This document shows, in pieces, positions 53,654 to 64,000 of a stretch of 64,000 nt of DNA. The DNA is from Brevibacterium mcbrellneri ATCC 49030 (GTDB lineage: Bacteria > Actinomycetota > Actinomycetes > Actinomycetales > Brevibacteriaceae), in NCBI RefSeq assembly GCF_000178455.1, contig NZ_ADNU01000048.1:21493-85492 (forward strand). Direction: 5' to 3'. Made by a program: the position numbers and the translations under genes. The notes under the pieces were generated by a model. It was not told the DNA's origin, made no database searches, and worked only from the letters and a program-made list of their open reading frames with translations. Positions within the stretch are counted from its first letter, which is position 1. Each line of letters opens with the position of its first letter.

Positions 53654-56600
53654 GTGCCACTGCGCAACGACCTACAGTCAGTTCTTGTCATCGGTTCGGG
53701 GCCCATCGTCATTGGCCAGGCCTGCGAATTCGACTACTCCGGCACCCAAGCGTGCCGGGTTCTACGCTCAGAAGGCCTGCGCGTCATCTTGGTCAACTCG
53801 AACCCCGCGACCATCATGACCGACCCGGACATCGCCGACGCCACCTACGTCGAACCGATTGACCCAGAAGTCATCGAAGCGATCATCGCAAAAGAACGCC
53901 CCGACGCTCTTCTGCCCACTCTGGGTGGTCAGACCGCTCTCAACGCGGCCATCAACCTGCACAAGGCAGGGGTGCTTGAGAAGTACGGTGTTGAACTCAT
54001 CGGTGCCGATGTCGACGCGATTGAACGCGGAGAAAACCGTCAACAGTTCAAGGGCGTCGTGGAAACCTGCGGTGCTGAAGTGGCCCGCTCGCGGATCGCT
54101 CACACCATGGACGAATGCCTTGAAGCAGCCCAAGAACTGGGCTACCCCATGGTTGTCCGTCCGTCGTTCACGATGGGCGGCCTGGGCTCCGGAATGGCGT
54201 ACAACGAAGATGACCTTCGCCGTATCGCAGGCGACGGTCTGCACGACTCACTCACCAACGAAGTGCTGTTGGAAGAGTCGATTCTGGGGTGGAAGGAATA
54301 CGAACTTGAACTCATGCGCGACCGCAACGACAACGTGGTTGTGGTGTGTTCAATCGAAAACTTCGACCCGGTAGGCGTCCACACGGGTGACTCCATCACG
54401 GTCGCACCCGCCATGACACTCACCGACGTGGAATTCCAGAAGATGCGCGACATCGGTATCGCGATCATCCGCGAAGTTGGCGTGGACACCGGTGGGTGTA
54501 ACATCCAGTTCGCCGTCAACCCCGACAACGGACGCATCGTCGTCATCGAAATGAACCCGCGTGTGTCCCGCTCATCAGCGCTTGCGTCCAAGGCCACCGG
54601 GTTCCCGATTGCGAAGATCGCAGCCAAACTGGCCGTTGGTTATTCGCTGGATGAGATCCGCAACGACATCACGCAAGAAACCCCGGCGTCGTTCGAACCT
54701 GCCCTGGACTATGTCGTGGTCAAGGTTCCACGCTTTGCGTTCGAGAAGTTCCCGGCAGCCGACCCAACCCTCACCACCACCATGAAGTCCGTGGGCGAGG
54801 TCATGGCGCTGGGCCGTAACTTCACCACCGCCCTGCAGAAAGCCATGCGATCCCTGGAGCAGAAGGGCTCGCAGTTCGATTTCACCGCGCGTTTTGACCT
54901 GGACAACGAAGACGTCAAGAAGGACGTTTTAGCTGACCTGGCCCACCCAACTGCGGAGCGCATCCACACCGTGATCACGGCGCTGAACTCCGGCATGAGC
55001 GTTGAAGATGTCCACGAGGCAAGCGACATCGACCCGTGGTACTTGGACCAGATGAAGCTTCTGTGTGAGGTCGCCGAGGTCGTCCGCACCCAGGAGTTGT
55101 CCCCGCAGGTTCTCAAGTTGGCAAAGCGTCACGGCTTCTCAGACGAACAGATTGGTGCGCTGCGTCACCTGGACGCTGAAGTGGTGACCGGGGTTCGCCA
55201 CGCTTTGGGAATCCGCCCGGTCTACAAGACAGTGGACACATGTGCTGGTGAGTTCGCTGCGCACACGCCGTACCACTACTCGAGCTACGACCAGGAAACC
55301 GAAGTCCAGCCACGTGACCGCGAAGCCGTCATTATCTTGGGCTCCGGACCTAACCGGATCGGTCAGGGTATCGAGTTCGACTATTCGTGCGTCCACGCCA
55401 CGATGGCGCTAGCTGAGGCCGGCTACGAAACCATCATGGTCAACTGCAACCCGGAAACCGTGTCAACGGACTACGACACGGCAGACCGCCTCTACTTTGA
55501 ACCACTCACGTTCGAAGACGTCATGGAAATCTACAACGCGGAACTGGCCGTCGGCCCCATCAAGGGTGTCGTGTGTACCTTGGGTGGTCAGACCCCGCTG
55601 GGACTTGCGGCTCGTCTGAAAGAAGCGGGCGTTCCCGTGTTGGGCACCCAGCCTGAAGCCATCGACTTGGCAGAGGACCGTGGCGAGTTCGGCCGGGTTC
55701 TGCACCAGGCGGGCCTCCTTGCTCCCAAGCACGGAACCGCTACCACGTATGAGGAAGCTGAGGCGATCGCCGAATCGATCGGCTACCCGGTTCTGGTTCG
55801 CCCGTCCTACGTGCTGGGTGGGCGCGGAATGCAGATTGTGTATGACAACGCCCAGTTGCGTTCGTACATGGATTCCGCGACCGAGGTGTCACCCACCCGT
55901 CCCGTTCTTGTGGACCGGTTCCTGGAAGACGCCGTCGAAATTGACGTCGACGCGCTGTTCGATGGGGAAGACCTCTACATCGGTGGCGTTATGGAACACA
56001 TTGAGGAAGCGGGTATCCACTCGGGTGACTCGGCATGTGTTCTCCCCGCGATCACCCTGGGTGAAAATGTTCTCAAACGTGTGCGGTCGGCTACCCGCGC
56101 AATTGCGGAAGGCACCGGAGTTCGGGGTCTGCTCAACATCCAGTTCGCAGTTGCAGCCGATGTTCTCTACGTGATCGAGGCGAACCCACGTGCGTCGCGT
56201 ACGGTTCCGTTCGTGTCCAAGGCCACGGGTAAGCAACTGGCCAAGGCTGCGGCGAAAATTGCTGTTGGCGAAACAATCGCGTCTATGCGCGGAACGCTTC
56301 TGGAGGCAGAAGGTGACGGTTCGCATGTGAACCTGGATCACCCGGTTGCGGTGAAAGAAGCTGTTCTTCCGTTCCGTCGCTTCCGCGATGTCGACGGGCG
56401 AGTTGTCGACTCGATTCTTGGTCCGGAAATGCGCTCCACGGGTGAAGTTATGGGTATCGCACCAACGTTCCCCATGGCGTTCGCCAAAGCCGAAATGGGC
56501 GCTGGCGCTTCACTTCCCACGCAAGGGCGTGTGTTTGTTTCGGTTGCAGACCGTGACAAGCGAGCCGCAGTATTGCCCGTGAAGAAACTTGCCGACATGG

Positions 56601-56923
56601 GCTTCGAAGTGATTTGCACGGAAGGTACCGCCGCAGTTATGGCACGCTACGGAATCAAGACTGTGGCCATGAAGAAGTACTTCGAACTCCAAGAAGGCGA
56701 ACGTTCAATCCTGGACGACATTGCTGAACGGAAGATCGACCTGGTGGTCAACGTGCCGTCCGGGCGGCAAGAGCGTGCCGACGGGTACGAAATCCGTGCG
56801 GCTGCGACAGCGGCACCTTTGCCGATCCTCACGACGACAGCCGAGTTTGCCGCCGCAGTGTCTGCGATCGAAGCGATTCGTTCATCCGACTTCGGCGTTG
56901 CCTCTTTGCAGGACTGGGCATGA
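53654..56923 (+). CDS. carB: Carbamoyl-phosphate synthase large subunit
   Basis: The 1089 aa subunit has two homologous ATP-grasp halves: the first around [27 protein letters not shown] and [33 protein letters not shown], the second around [23 protein letters not shown] and [34 protein letters not shown]-terminal MGS-like allosteric domain follows (about 945-1089), with [25 protein letters not shown]. It makes carbamoyl phosphate for both pyrimidines and arginine. GTG start, 9 bp after carA; AAGGAGG precedes it. Confidence 0.98.
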   Translation: MPLRNDLQSVLVIGSGPIVIGQACEFDYSGTQACRVLRSEGLRVILVNSNPATIMTDPDIADATYVEPIDPEVIEAIIAKERPDALLPTLGGQTALNAAINLHKAGVLEKYGVELIGADVDAIERGENRQQFKGVVETCGAEVARSRIAHTMDECLEAAQELGYPMVVRPSFTMGGLGSGMAYNEDDLRRIAGDGLHDSLTNEVLLEESILGWKEYELELMRDRNDNVVVVCSIENFDPVGVHTGDSITVAPAMTLTDVEFQKMRDIGIAIIREVGVDTGGCNIQFAVNPDNGRIVVIEMNPRVSRSSALASKATGFPIAKIAAKLAVGYSLDEIRNDITQETPASFEPALDYVVVKVPRFAFEKFPAADPTLTTTMKSVGEVMALGRNFTTALQKAMRSLEQKGSQFDFTARFDLDNEDVKKDVLADLAHPTAERIHTVITALNSGMSVEDVHEASDIDPWYLDQMKLLCEVAEVVRTQELSPQVLKLAKRHGFSDEQIGALRHLDAEVVTGVRHALGIRPVYKTVDTCAGEFAAHTPYHYSSYDQETEVQPRDREAVIILGSGPNRIGQGIEFDYSCVHATMALAEAGYETIMVNCNPETVSTDYDTADRLYFEPLTFEDVMEIYNAELAVGPIKGVVCTLGGQTPLGLAARLKEAGVPVLGTQPEAIDLAEDRGEFGRVLHQAGLLAPKHGTATTYEEAEAIAESIGYPVLVRPSYVLGGRGMQIVYDNAQLRSYMDSATEVSPTRPVLVDRFLEDAVEIDVDALFDGEDLYIGGVMEHIEEAGIHSGDSACVLPAITLGENVLKRVRSATRAIAEGTGVRGLLNIQFAVAADVLYVIEANPRASRTVPFVSKATGKQLAKAAAKIAVGETIASMRGTLLEAEGDGSHVNLDHPVAVKEAVLPFRRFRDVDGRVVDSILGPEMRSTGEVMGIAPTFPMAFAKAEMGAGASLPTQGRVFVSVADRDKRAAVLPVKKLADMGFEVICTEGTAAVMARYGIKTVAMKKYFELQEGERSILDDIAERKIDLVVNVPSGRQERADGYEIRAAATAAPLPILTTTAEFAAAVSAIEAIRSSDFGVASLQDWA

Positions 56924-57744
56924 GTTTTGCGCATCTGTGGCAATCGGCTATTGCACGTAACCCCCTATGCGTGGGTATCGACCCGGCTCCAGCGACGCTT
57001 GAAGCGTGGGGGCTGGAAGATACGCCAGAAGGTCTAGCCTCATTCGGCACCACCATGCTGGAGCAGTGCCACATGGAGGCGTGGTGTGTAAAGCCCCAAG
57101 TGGCGTTCTTTGAACGCCACGGGGCAGCTGGCATAGCGGTTTTAGAGAGCGTGCACCGGATCGCACAAGACCTGGGTATGGTCGTCATCACTGACGCGAA
57201 ACGTGGAGACATTGGCTCCACGATGGACGGCTACGCTGACGCATATCTCAACCCATCTCGCCCGCTTGCCACAGATGCGCTCACCGTGTCCCCATACCTG
57301 GGGACAGACAGCCTCAACTCGGTCTTTAAGGCTGCAGAGAAGTACGGCACCGGGTTCTTCGCCCTTGCTCTGACGTCCAACCCGTCCGGGCCCCAAGTGC
57401 AACACGCTCAGAATGCTGGGACAGCAGTTGCCGCGCAGGTCGTTGAAACGGTGTACAACTTCAACGAGTCAGTTGGTGCCCCGTTGGGCGGACTGGTCGT
57501 GGGTGCCACAATAGGTGACGCTGCACGAAAACTTGGGATCGACCTCGGCGCTTTTAACGGGCCAATCCTGTCGCCGGGCTACGGTGCACAGGGAGCCACG
57601 GTGGAAGACCTTCACACGGTATTCGGTCGCGCGTTCGACAAGGTGTTCGTGAACGTCTCGCGAGGCATTTCAAATTCCGGACCTCAGAAAATAAAGCACC
57701 ATATTCGAACAATAAGTAGCGAAATTCGCGGGGATGCCCTATAG
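56920..57744 (+). CDS. pyrF: Orotidine 5'-phosphate decarboxylase (type 2)
   Basis: The 274 aa enzyme makes UMP from OMP. It is the long, type 2 form usual in Actinobacteria, with [11 protein letters not shown] at the start, the catalytic [19 protein letters not shown] and the late [14 protein letters not shown]. The ATG overlaps the carB stop by 4 bp. The pyrD and pyrE genes are not in this operon. Confidence 0.95.
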   Translation: MSFAHLWQSAIARNPLCVGIDPAPATLEAWGLEDTPEGLASFGTTMLEQCHMEAWCVKPQVAFFERHGAAGIAVLESVHRIAQDLGMVVITDAKRGDIGSTMDGYADAYLNPSRPLATDALTVSPYLGTDSLNSVFKAAEKYGTGFFALALTSNPSGPQVQHAQNAGTAVAAQVVETVYNFNESVGAPLGGLVVGATIGDAARKLGIDLGAFNGPILSPGYGAQGATVEDLHTVFGRAFDKVFVNVSRGISNSGPQKIKHHIRTISSEIRGDAL

Positions 57745-57780
57745 ACTGACCGTAAGTTTCTTCTGGCTTAGGAGTACACG

Positions 57781-58098
57781 GTGGCACTAGAACCATTGAC
57801 ACCAGAACAACGGTCAGCAGCACTGGAGAAAGCATTCCAGGCTCGACAAGCCCGAGCACAAGTCAAAGCTGACCTCAAAGCAGGAAAGACGACGTTGAAG
57901 TCGGTTTTGACGAACGCGGCTGAGGACGAAGCAGTAAGCAAAATGAAGGTTGTTGACCTGCTTAAGTCCATCCCGGGTGTAGGGGAGCGCCGAGCACAAG
58001 GCACAATGGAAGAAATTGGGATTGCCGCATCGCGTCGCATTAAAGGCCTGGGCGTCCATCAAAAAGCAGCACTCTTGGAGAAATTCGACAACGTATGA
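57781..58098 (+). CDS. mihF: Actinobacterial integration host factor MihF
   Basis: The 105 aa basic DNA-binding protein carries [78 protein letters not shown]. The S13/H2TH-like helix-hairpin (PGVGERRA) is the DNA-binding part. It is an actinobacterial nucleoid protein, unrelated to E. coli IHF, and was first known as the host factor for mycobacteriophage L5 integration. GTG start with TAGGAG upstream. It overlaps gmk by 4 bp. Confidence 0.96.
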   Translation: MALEPLTPEQRSAALEKAFQARQARAQVKADLKAGKTTLKSVLTNAAEDEAVSKMKVVDLLKSIPGVGERRAQGTMEEIGIAASRRIKGLGVHQKAALLEKFDNV

Positions 58099-58667
58099 CA
58101 CCACGACTCACCGTTCTCACCGGCCCTTCAGCGGTAGGGAAAGGCACCGTTGGTGCCTACATCCGTGAACACTTCCCGCACGTGTGGTTCTCTGTATCAG
58201 CGACCACCCGTGATCCCCGCCCTGGTGAGATCGATGGGGTGCACTACCAATTCGTGTCACCGGCCGAATTTGACCACATGGTCAAATCCGGACAGATGCT
58301 TGAAACTGCGGTGGTACATGGTCGCAATCAGTACGGAACCCCGCGGGAACCCGTCATGCAAGCCCTGGACGAAGGTAAGTTTCCACTTTTAGAAATTGAC
58401 CTTGCAGGCGCACGCCAAGTTAAAGAGCGCATGCCGGAAGCCCGGTTCATCTTTTTGGCCCCACCCAGCTGGGACGAACTGGTGCGCAGACTCGTGGGTC
58501 GTGGCACGGAATCCGAAGAGGAACAAGCGCGACGACTCGAAACAGCCAAAGTCGAATTGGCTGCTGAAGAAGAGTTCGACCACACCGTTGTCAACCACGA
58601 TGTTAGAACTGCGGCCCAAGAACTAGTAACATTGATGGGGCTGTCTGTTGACAACCCCGAAAACTAA
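58095..58667 (+). CDS. gmk: Guanylate kinase
   Basis: The 190 aa P-loop kinase phosphorylates GMP. It has Walker [15 protein letters not shown], the GMP-binding segment [21 protein letters not shown], and [30 protein letters not shown] as the lid. Ala replaces the more usual Gly in GPSGVGKG, a conservative change. It overlaps mihF and lies upstream of rpoZ in the conserved mihF-gmk-rpoZ-coaBC-metK-priA order. Confidence 0.96.
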   Translation: MTPRLTVLTGPSAVGKGTVGAYIREHFPHVWFSVSATTRDPRPGEIDGVHYQFVSPAEFDHMVKSGQMLETAVVHGRNQYGTPREPVMQALDEGKFPLLEIDLAGARQVKERMPEARFIFLAPPSWDELVRRLVGRGTESEEEQARRLETAKVELAAEEEFDHTVVNHDVRTAAQELVTLMGLSVDNPEN

Positions 58668-58710
58668 GACGGAACTATCACACTGTTCCGCAAACCTAGA
58701 TGGAGAATGA

Positions 58711-59040
58711 GTGTCCGTTCAACCTGAAGGCATCACTAACCCGCCTATTGACGACCTGCTCGAAAAGACCGAATCAAAGTACGAACTGGTCATCGAAGCA
58801 TCACGCCGTGCACGCCAGATCAACGCGTACTACGCACAGCTTCAGGAAGGTCTGCTCGAAAACGTGGGACCGCTGGTGACACCAGAACCCAACGAGAAGC
58901 CACTGTCGATCGCCCTGCGCGAAATTGACCAGGACAAGATCATCATCCGTGAGGCCACCGAAGCTGACTTCGCAGCACCGGAATCTGAACCTGCGGCAGA
59001 CGACCTCGGCTTCACCTTTGACCAGGACGTCGAAGAGTAA
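58711..59040 (+). CDS. rpoZ: RNA polymerase omega subunit
   Basis: The 109 aa omega subunit helps assemble RNA polymerase. The conserved core is [35 protein letters not shown], with [14 protein letters not shown] following; the acidic C-terminal tail is typical of Actinobacteria. The GTG start has GGAGAATGA just upstream. It ends exactly where coaBC begins. Confidence 0.95.
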   Translation: MSVQPEGITNPPIDDLLEKTESKYELVIEASRRARQINAYYAQLQEGLLENVGPLVTPEPNEKPLSIALREIDQDKIIIREATEADFAAPESEPAADDLGFTFDQDVEE

Positions 59041-60282
59041 GTGAACATTGTTCTCGGAGTTGCCGGAGGAATCGCCGCCTACAAGGTGTGCCATGTGGTC
59101 CGGTTGCTCAAAGAACAAGGGCACAGCGTGCGCGTCGTGCCCACCGAGGCGGCTTTGAAGTTCGTGGGAGCACCCACGTGGGAAGCACTGTCAGGTCAGC
59201 CCGTCGCCACAGACGTATTTGACCACGTAGAAGAAGTCCAACACGTCAACGTTGGACACAGTGCTGATCTCGTGATCGTTGCACCCGCCACTGCCGATCT
59301 CCTCGCACGTGCCCGAGCCGGCATGGGCAATGACATGCTCGCAGCGACCCTGCTGGTGGCAACGTGCCCCGTGGTGTACGTTCCTGCGATGCACACTCAA
59401 ATGTGGCAACACCCAGCCACACAAGACAATGTGGCGACTCTGCGCGCTCGTGGCGCTCACGTCATGGAACCCGCTTCCGGGCGCCTCACAGGTACAGACT
59501 CAGGTCCTGGGCGTCTGCCCGAACCTGCAGACATTGTGGAATATGCGCTGTCACAGGTAGAGGGTTTACCCTCTACCGCTCTTGCTGGAACTGCGACTGC
59601 CCTTGCCGACACACAAGTGTTTATTTCTGCTGGGGGAACCCGCGAACCGTTAGACCCCGTGCGCTACTTGGGTAACCGCTCATCTGGAAAACAAGGCGTT
59701 GCCTTGGCACAGGTTGCCCTGGACATGGGCGCTAACGTGACCGTGTGCGCAGCGAATGTTGCCAACGACGTTCTGGAACCCATCCGTGGCCGAGCCACCA
59801 TTGTTCCGGTCGAAACCACCGAGGAACTTCACGAGCAATGTGTGGCACATGGTGAAGAATCCGAACTCATTATCATGGCAGCCGCGGTCGCCGACTACCG
59901 TCCGGCAGAAATCGCTGAGCACAAAATGAAGAAGTCCGGCGATGAAGGTATGACGCTGTCCCTGGTGCAGAACCCGGACATTCTCAAAGACTTAGTCGCA
60001 CGGTTTGGGGACACGAAAACCATTGTGGGCTTCGCCGCTGAAACTGGTTCAGACGAATCGACCCCCGAATCCTTGGCTCAACAAAAATTGTTGCGCAAAG
60101 GGTGCCGTGCACTGGTGTTTAACAGCGTGGCGCAAGGGGCAGTGTTTGGCGACGATGCGACCTCGGTCATTGTGTACGAACGCGACGGAGACGACGTTCG
60201 GGAGCGCGTCCGCGCCTCTGGGACCAAGCAAGAAGTGTCACGCGTTGTCATGGAGTCGGTAGCTCAGCTACTCCCCAGCTAG
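59041..60282 (+). CDS. coaBC: Bifunctional phosphopantothenoylcysteine decarboxylase/synthetase
   Basis: This 413 aa fusion for coenzyme A synthesis begins with a flavin-dependent decarboxylase half ([65 protein letters not shown]). The CTP-dependent synthetase half starts near residue 190 ([60 protein letters not shown]). The GTG start directly abuts the rpoZ stop. All expected landmarks are present. Confidence 0.96.
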   Translation: MNIVLGVAGGIAAYKVCHVVRLLKEQGHSVRVVPTEAALKFVGAPTWEALSGQPVATDVFDHVEEVQHVNVGHSADLVIVAPATADLLARARAGMGNDMLAATLLVATCPVVYVPAMHTQMWQHPATQDNVATLRARGAHVMEPASGRLTGTDSGPGRLPEPADIVEYALSQVEGLPSTALAGTATALADTQVFISAGGTREPLDPVRYLGNRSSGKQGVALAQVALDMGANVTVCAANVANDVLEPIRGRATIVPVETTEELHEQCVAHGEESELIIMAAAVADYRPAEIAEHKMKKSGDEGMTLSLVQNPDILKDLVARFGDTKTIVGFAAETGSDESTPESLAQQKLLRKGCRALVFNSVAQGAVFGDDATSVIVYERDGDDVRERVRASGTKQEVSRVVMESVAQLLPS

Positions 60283-60292
60283 ACTGTCATTC

Positions 60293-61477
60293 GTGAAAAG
60301 CTTGCGTTATTTTACTTCCGAATCGGTCACTGAGGGGCACCCCGACAAGATTTGCGATCAGATTTCTGACGCAGTCCTGGATAACTTGCTGGCTCAAGAC
60401 CAGCGATCCCGTGTTGCGGTTGAAACCCTTGTCACCACCGGCCTGGTTCATGTAGCCGGTGAAGTCACCACCGACGGCTACGCCGATGTGGCCACAATTG
60501 CGCGAGACGTGATCACCGGAATCGGGTACACCAACTCAGACATGGGCTTCGACGGGCACTCGTGTGGCGTCACCGTGTCAATTGGCTCTCAGTCCACCGA
60601 CATCTCTGACGGCGTGACCACCTCGATCGAGGCGCGCGCAGGTGGGAACGACCCACTTGAACGCTTGGGAGCAGGCGACCAAGGTCTCATGTTCGGTTAC
60701 GCAGACAATGCGACGCCCGAACTCATGCCCATGCCCATCCACCTTGCCCACCGCATGTCACAGAGGCTCTCAGAGGTCCGCAAGAACGGAACCGTTGACT
60801 ACCTGCGCCCAGACGGCAAAACCCAGGTGACAATCGGTTACGACGGAGACAAAGCCGTGAGCGTGGACTGCGTAGTTTTGTCTAGCCAGCACTCAGAAGG
60901 CACCGATCACCGTCAGCTGGAAGGCGACATTCGCGAACACGTCATCAACCCGATCCTGAACGACTCCGGGTTGGACACCTCGGGCACCGAATTCTGGATC
61001 AACCCAGCCGGGCCGTTCATCGTGGGCGGCCCCATGGGCGACGCGGGCCTCACTGGACGCAAGATCATCGTGGACACGTACGGCGGATTCGCCCGCCACG
61101 GAGGCGGCGCGTTTTCCGGAAAAGACCCGTCGAAGGTGGACCGGTCAGGTGCCTATGCGATGCGCTGGGTCGCCAAAAACGTCGTAGCGGCAGGGCTTGC
61201 TGACCGCGCAGAAGTGCAGGTGGCCTACGCGATTGGAAAATCGCACCCTGTTGGTTTGTACGTGGAAACCTTCGGCACGGAGAAAGAGGACCCGGCACGC
61301 ATTGAAAAAGCCATTGAAGAGGTCTTCGACTTGCGCCCGGCAGCCATCATTCGGGAACTCGCGCTCAACCGCCCTATCTACAACCTGACCAGCACGTATG
61401 GTCACTTTGGGCGCGAACTTCCCGAATTCACATGGGAAAACACCGACCGTGCGGAAGCGTTGACGCGGGCGATCTGA
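60293..61477 (+). CDS. metK: S-adenosylmethionine synthase
   Basis: The 394 aa enzyme makes SAM from methionine and ATP. It has [24 protein letters not shown] at the N-terminus, the hexapeptide-type [12 protein letters not shown], and the P-loop-like [22 protein letters not shown] start, 10 bp after coaBC. SAM from this enzyme is also the methyl donor that PglX of the BREX system would use. Confidence 0.97.
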   Translation: MKSLRYFTSESVTEGHPDKICDQISDAVLDNLLAQDQRSRVAVETLVTTGLVHVAGEVTTDGYADVATIARDVITGIGYTNSDMGFDGHSCGVTVSIGSQSTDISDGVTTSIEARAGGNDPLERLGAGDQGLMFGYADNATPELMPMPIHLAHRMSQRLSEVRKNGTVDYLRPDGKTQVTIGYDGDKAVSVDCVVLSSQHSEGTDHRQLEGDIREHVINPILNDSGLDTSGTEFWINPAGPFIVGGPMGDAGLTGRKIIVDTYGGFARHGGGAFSGKDPSKVDRSGAYAMRWVAKNVVAAGLADRAEVQVAYAIGKSHPVGLYVETFGTEKEDPARIEKAIEEVFDLRPAAIIRELALNRPIYNLTSTYGHFGRELPEFTWENTDRAEALTRAI

Positions 61478-61494
61478 ACCCCGAAACTCGAAGA

Positions 61495-63516
61495 ATGGAA
61501 TTACCCGGCTTCGACAACCAGTTGAGGATCCGCGGGGGTCTGACCCCAGCGCCGACCCAACCCGTCGCAGCCGTCCTGTTAGAAACCCCTGTTCCGCACT
61601 TAGCGCGAACCTTCGACTACGCGGTCACAGAGTCACTCGACGAAGACGCCCAGCCGGGCGTGCGGGTACGCGTCAAGTTTTCTGGCCGGCTCATGAGCGG
61701 GTTCATTGTGGCGCGCACGGACACCACCGACCACGACGGCGAACTCCACGCCCTCGAACGCGTCACCTCACCCGTCCCGGTGCTCACCCCCGAACTGCTG
61801 GAACTGTGCGCGTCACTTGCGAACAAGTACGCGGGAACCGTCCCGGACGTAGTCCGACTCGCCATCCCACCCCGCCACGCAGGCGGTGAAAAGACAGCCT
61901 TAGGGGCGGAGACCTCGGCGACTCCCACCTTCCCTGACCTGCCCGGCCCGTTAGGGGAGAGCGAAGCAGACTTCCTGGGTGCTTTGCGCACATGGGTGCA
62001 GTCTGAGGAGCAAGCGCCGGGACCCAGGGCAGCGTTCGTGGTTCCGCCGGGGGAGCAGCCCGGCCGGGGGTGGGTGCACGCTGCCTTGCGGGCCACTGCC
62101 GAGGTGCTCGCAGCTGAGCGCTCAGTGCTCATTGTGGTGCCCGACCAGTCCAGCGTTGAAACCGTGACGTCGATATTGGGCCCTGCAGCTGTGACGCTTA
62201 CACATGAGCAAGGCCCGCAAGCGCGCTGGTCGGCCTGGGTGAAAGCGCTTACAGGGAAAGCGCGAGTGGTGGTAGGAACCCGTGCGAGCGCGTATGTGCC
62301 CATGCCTGATCTGGGTCTCATCATCATGTGTTTTGACGACGAAGACGCCTTCATTGAACCCAGGGCGCCCTACTGCCACGCCCGGTCAGTCGTGTGTGAA
62401 CGGGTCGCGCAGACCCACGTGGCCACCTTGTTCATTGACCATGCGCGCAGCGTCGACGTGCAACGACTCGTGGACGCGGGGTGGATGGGCGACGTGACCT
62501 TGCCTCGCCCGCGGGTCCGGGAGCTCACCCCCGTTGTCCTGGACTCAGGGTTCACCCGGTCAATTGCCGACTTCACCTCACTACCTGAGCGGGCCTTTGA
62601 CCTCATGCGGCAGGCCCTGGGACGGGCCAAAACCCAGGGTCACGTGGGTCCAGTGCTGGTACAAGTTCCACGCACGGGGTACATCACGTTGGTGGTGTGT
62701 GAGAGGTGCCGAGAAACCCTGCGCTGTTCATGTGGGGCACCCATGAGGGCGGCTAGCGTGACCGGCCCGTTTGCGTGTTCCGCATGTGGGTACCGCAGCG
62801 ATCAGGCGACGTGCGAGTGCGGCTCGACCCGTTTTCGTTCAGCCGGTCAAGGCTTAGAAACCGTGCACTACGAGCTGGGACGAGCCTTCCCCGGGGTGCC
62901 CGTGGTGCGTAGCGGAGGTGACCGGATTATTGCCCGCGTGGACCCCGAACCACAGATCGTGGTTGCCACCACCGGAGCCGAACCATACACAGAAGGCGGG
63001 TACGCGCTGGCGCTGCTCTTCGACACCCTGTGGCCCGGACCCAGCCTGCGCTCCACCCAAACCGCAATTGCCCGACGCATGCGGGCCGTCAACCTCGTAC
63101 GCCCCGCCCCGGGGCGCGTCCTGGTGCTCGACGAGAACCCCGACATCATCCGCACACTGGTCCACTACGACCCCGTGGGATGGGCCAGGCACGAACTCGA
63201 AGTCCGCGAAGAACTGGGCATGCCACCCGTTGTTCGCGCGTGCGAAGTGTCCGGACCACGAGCCGTCGTCGAACAGACCCTGGGACAGCTCAACACCATT
63301 GACGGGGTCAAACTGTTCGAAGAACGCGAAGGACCGCCCCGCTCCCACTACACACGCAACAGCACCGACGACGATGCAACCATCACCGCCGTCCTCGGAA
63401 TTGAACGACACGCGTCCGCCCAGGTGACGGAACTTCTCAAGCGGATAACGACCTCGGCGATCATGCACGGCAAACCCGCCCCCCGCATCCGGATAGACGA
63501 CCCCGACGCCCTGTAG
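61495..63516 (+). CDS. priA: PriA-like primosomal protein N' lacking helicase motifs
   Basis: The ~673 aa protein has a PriA 3'-DNA-binding domain (LARTFDYAVTESLDEDAQPGVRVRVKFSGRLMSGFIV) and the zinc region with Cys pairs (CERCRETLRCSCGAPMR; CSACGYRSDQATCECGSTRF). Where active PriA has Walker A (GxTGSGKT), this protein reads PPGEQPGRGWVHAAL. Where DEEH should be, it reads FDDEDAF. It is therefore the ATPase-dead PriA known in Actinobacteria, probably a structural replication-restart factor. I chose the ATG at 61495, 17 bp after metK; the ribosome binding site is weak. Confidence 0.9.
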   Translation: MELPGFDNQLRIRGGLTPAPTQPVAAVLLETPVPHLARTFDYAVTESLDEDAQPGVRVRVKFSGRLMSGFIVARTDTTDHDGELHALERVTSPVPVLTPELLELCASLANKYAGTVPDVVRLAIPPRHAGGEKTALGAETSATPTFPDLPGPLGESEADFLGALRTWVQSEEQAPGPRAAFVVPPGEQPGRGWVHAALRATAEVLAAERSVLIVVPDQSSVETVTSILGPAAVTLTHEQGPQARWSAWVKALTGKARVVVGTRASAYVPMPDLGLIIMCFDDEDAFIEPRAPYCHARSVVCERVAQTHVATLFIDHARSVDVQRLVDAGWMGDVTLPRPRVRELTPVVLDSGFTRSIADFTSLPERAFDLMRQALGRAKTQGHVGPVLVQVPRTGYITLVVCERCRETLRCSCGAPMRAASVTGPFACSACGYRSDQATCECGSTRFRSAGQGLETVHYELGRAFPGVPVVRSGGDRIIARVDPEPQIVVATTGAEPYTEGGYALALLFDTLWPGPSLRSTQTAIARRMRAVNLVRPAPGRVLVLDENPDIIRTLVHYDPVGWARHELEVREELGMPPVVRACEVSGPRAVVEQTLGQLNTIDGVKLFEEREGPPRSHYTRNSTDDDATITAVLGIERHASAQVTELLKRITTSAIMHGKPAPRIRIDDPDAL

Positions 63517-63526
63517 CATGGAGGGC

Positions 63527-64000
63527 GTGAGAATCGTCTTTGCTGGAACCCCGTCCGTCGCAGTGCCTGCACTCCACGCCCTGCGTGAACATCACCAGGT
63601 CGTTGCAGTTCTAACCCGACCCGACGCGCCGGTGGGACGCAAACGCATCATGACGCCCAGCCCGGTCAAGACCGCGGCCCTGGAAGCAGGAATCGACGTC
63701 ATCGAAGCGTCACACGTGGACGACGAGGTGTGCGAACGCATCGCCCAGTACCAGCCAAACGTCGGCGCTGTTGTGGCCTACGGTGCGTTGCTCAAAGACA
63801 ACGCGCTCTCGCTGCCCACGCACGGCTGGTTCAACCTGCATTTCTCCCTACTCCCGGCCTACCGTGGTGCCGCCCCCGTGCAGTGGGCACTCATCAACGG
63901 CGAGGCCACAACCGGCCTTACGGTCTTCCAACTGGATAGGGGCATGGACACCGGGCCGGTGCTGGACCAACGCGAATATCCACTTCCCAAAAAAGACGCA
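63527..64000 (+). CDS. fmt: Methionyl-tRNA formyltransferase (5' part)
   Basis: The first 158 residues show VRIVFAGTPSVAVPALHAL, LTRPDAPVGRKR, the catalytic GWFNLHFSLLPAYRGAAPVQWALINGE (family HxSLLPxxRG) and GLTVFQLDRGMDTGPVL. The enzyme formylates initiator Met-tRNA. The GTG at 63527 gives the family-like start; an in-frame ATG at 63518 would add three residues, and neither has an ideally spaced ribosome binding site. The gene runs off the window end. Confidence 0.93.
   Translation, partial: MRIVFAGTPSVAVPALHALREHHQVVAVLTRPDAPVGRKRIMTPSPVKTAALEAGIDVIEASHVDDEVCERIAQYQPNVGAVVAYGALLKDNALSLPTHGWFNLHFSLLPAYRGAAPVQWALINGEATTGLTVFQLDRGMDTGPVLDQREYPLPKKDA

Overview
The window reads as chromosome of a high-GC Gram-positive bacterium (Actinomycetota, most likely Micrococcales; genus not determined). 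The evidence is gene content and order: an actinobacterial MihF-type integration host factor before gmk-rpoZ-coaBC-metK, a helicase-degenerate PriA, an aro block followed by efp-nusB, and a pyrR-pyrB-pyrC-(membrane protein)-carA-carB-pyrF operon. GTG and TTG starts and 1-8 bp gene overlaps are common.

Layout. 1-9.0 kb is core: the RelA C-terminus, a DUF349 protein, an MBL-fold hydrolase, hisS, an ArsR regulator, aspS, rarA, rpsD and its terminator. 9.0-19.9 kb is accessory but host-like: a CDF-like transporter, a 13E12-type HNH protein, pdxR divergent from pdxS, a pdxT broken by an internal deletion, a DUF819 membrane protein, a three-gene FtsX/LolD-type ABC exporter and a GNAT acetyltransferase. 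20.0-37.9 kb is a foreign defence island on the minus strand: a complete type 1 BREX operon (brxA-brxB-brxC-pglX-75 aa ORF-pglZ-brxL) followed by a wrecked OLD-type ATPase. Upstream of it lie a broken helix-turn-helix gene, an ImmA/hydrolase chimera with its XRE partner, a broken ArdC-type antirestriction gene, an intact coiled-coil/CHAT protease gene and a truncated mobile-element gene. No integrase or tRNA is seen. 38.0-39.3 kb holds an unknown 147 aa protein and an amidohydrolase. 39.4-64 kb is core again: alaS, ruvX, mltG, aroE, a prepilin peptidase, aroC-aroK-aroB, efp, nusB, the pyr operon with a likely PyrR-binding leader, mihF, gmk, rpoZ, coaBC, metK, priA and the start of fmt.

The genes thus form pathway blocks: shikimate/chorismate synthesis; de novo UMP synthesis controlled by PyrR; PLP synthesis controlled by PdxR but apparently lacking a working glutaminase; translation factors; and phage exclusion by BREX. 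In the island the BREX core is intact while most flanking cargo is decayed, suggesting selection for BREX after the mobile carrier degenerated.

The main sequence-level oddity is the octamer CCGAGGTG (or its complement). By eye it occurs about 36 times in the roughly 46 kb outside the island and once inside it.
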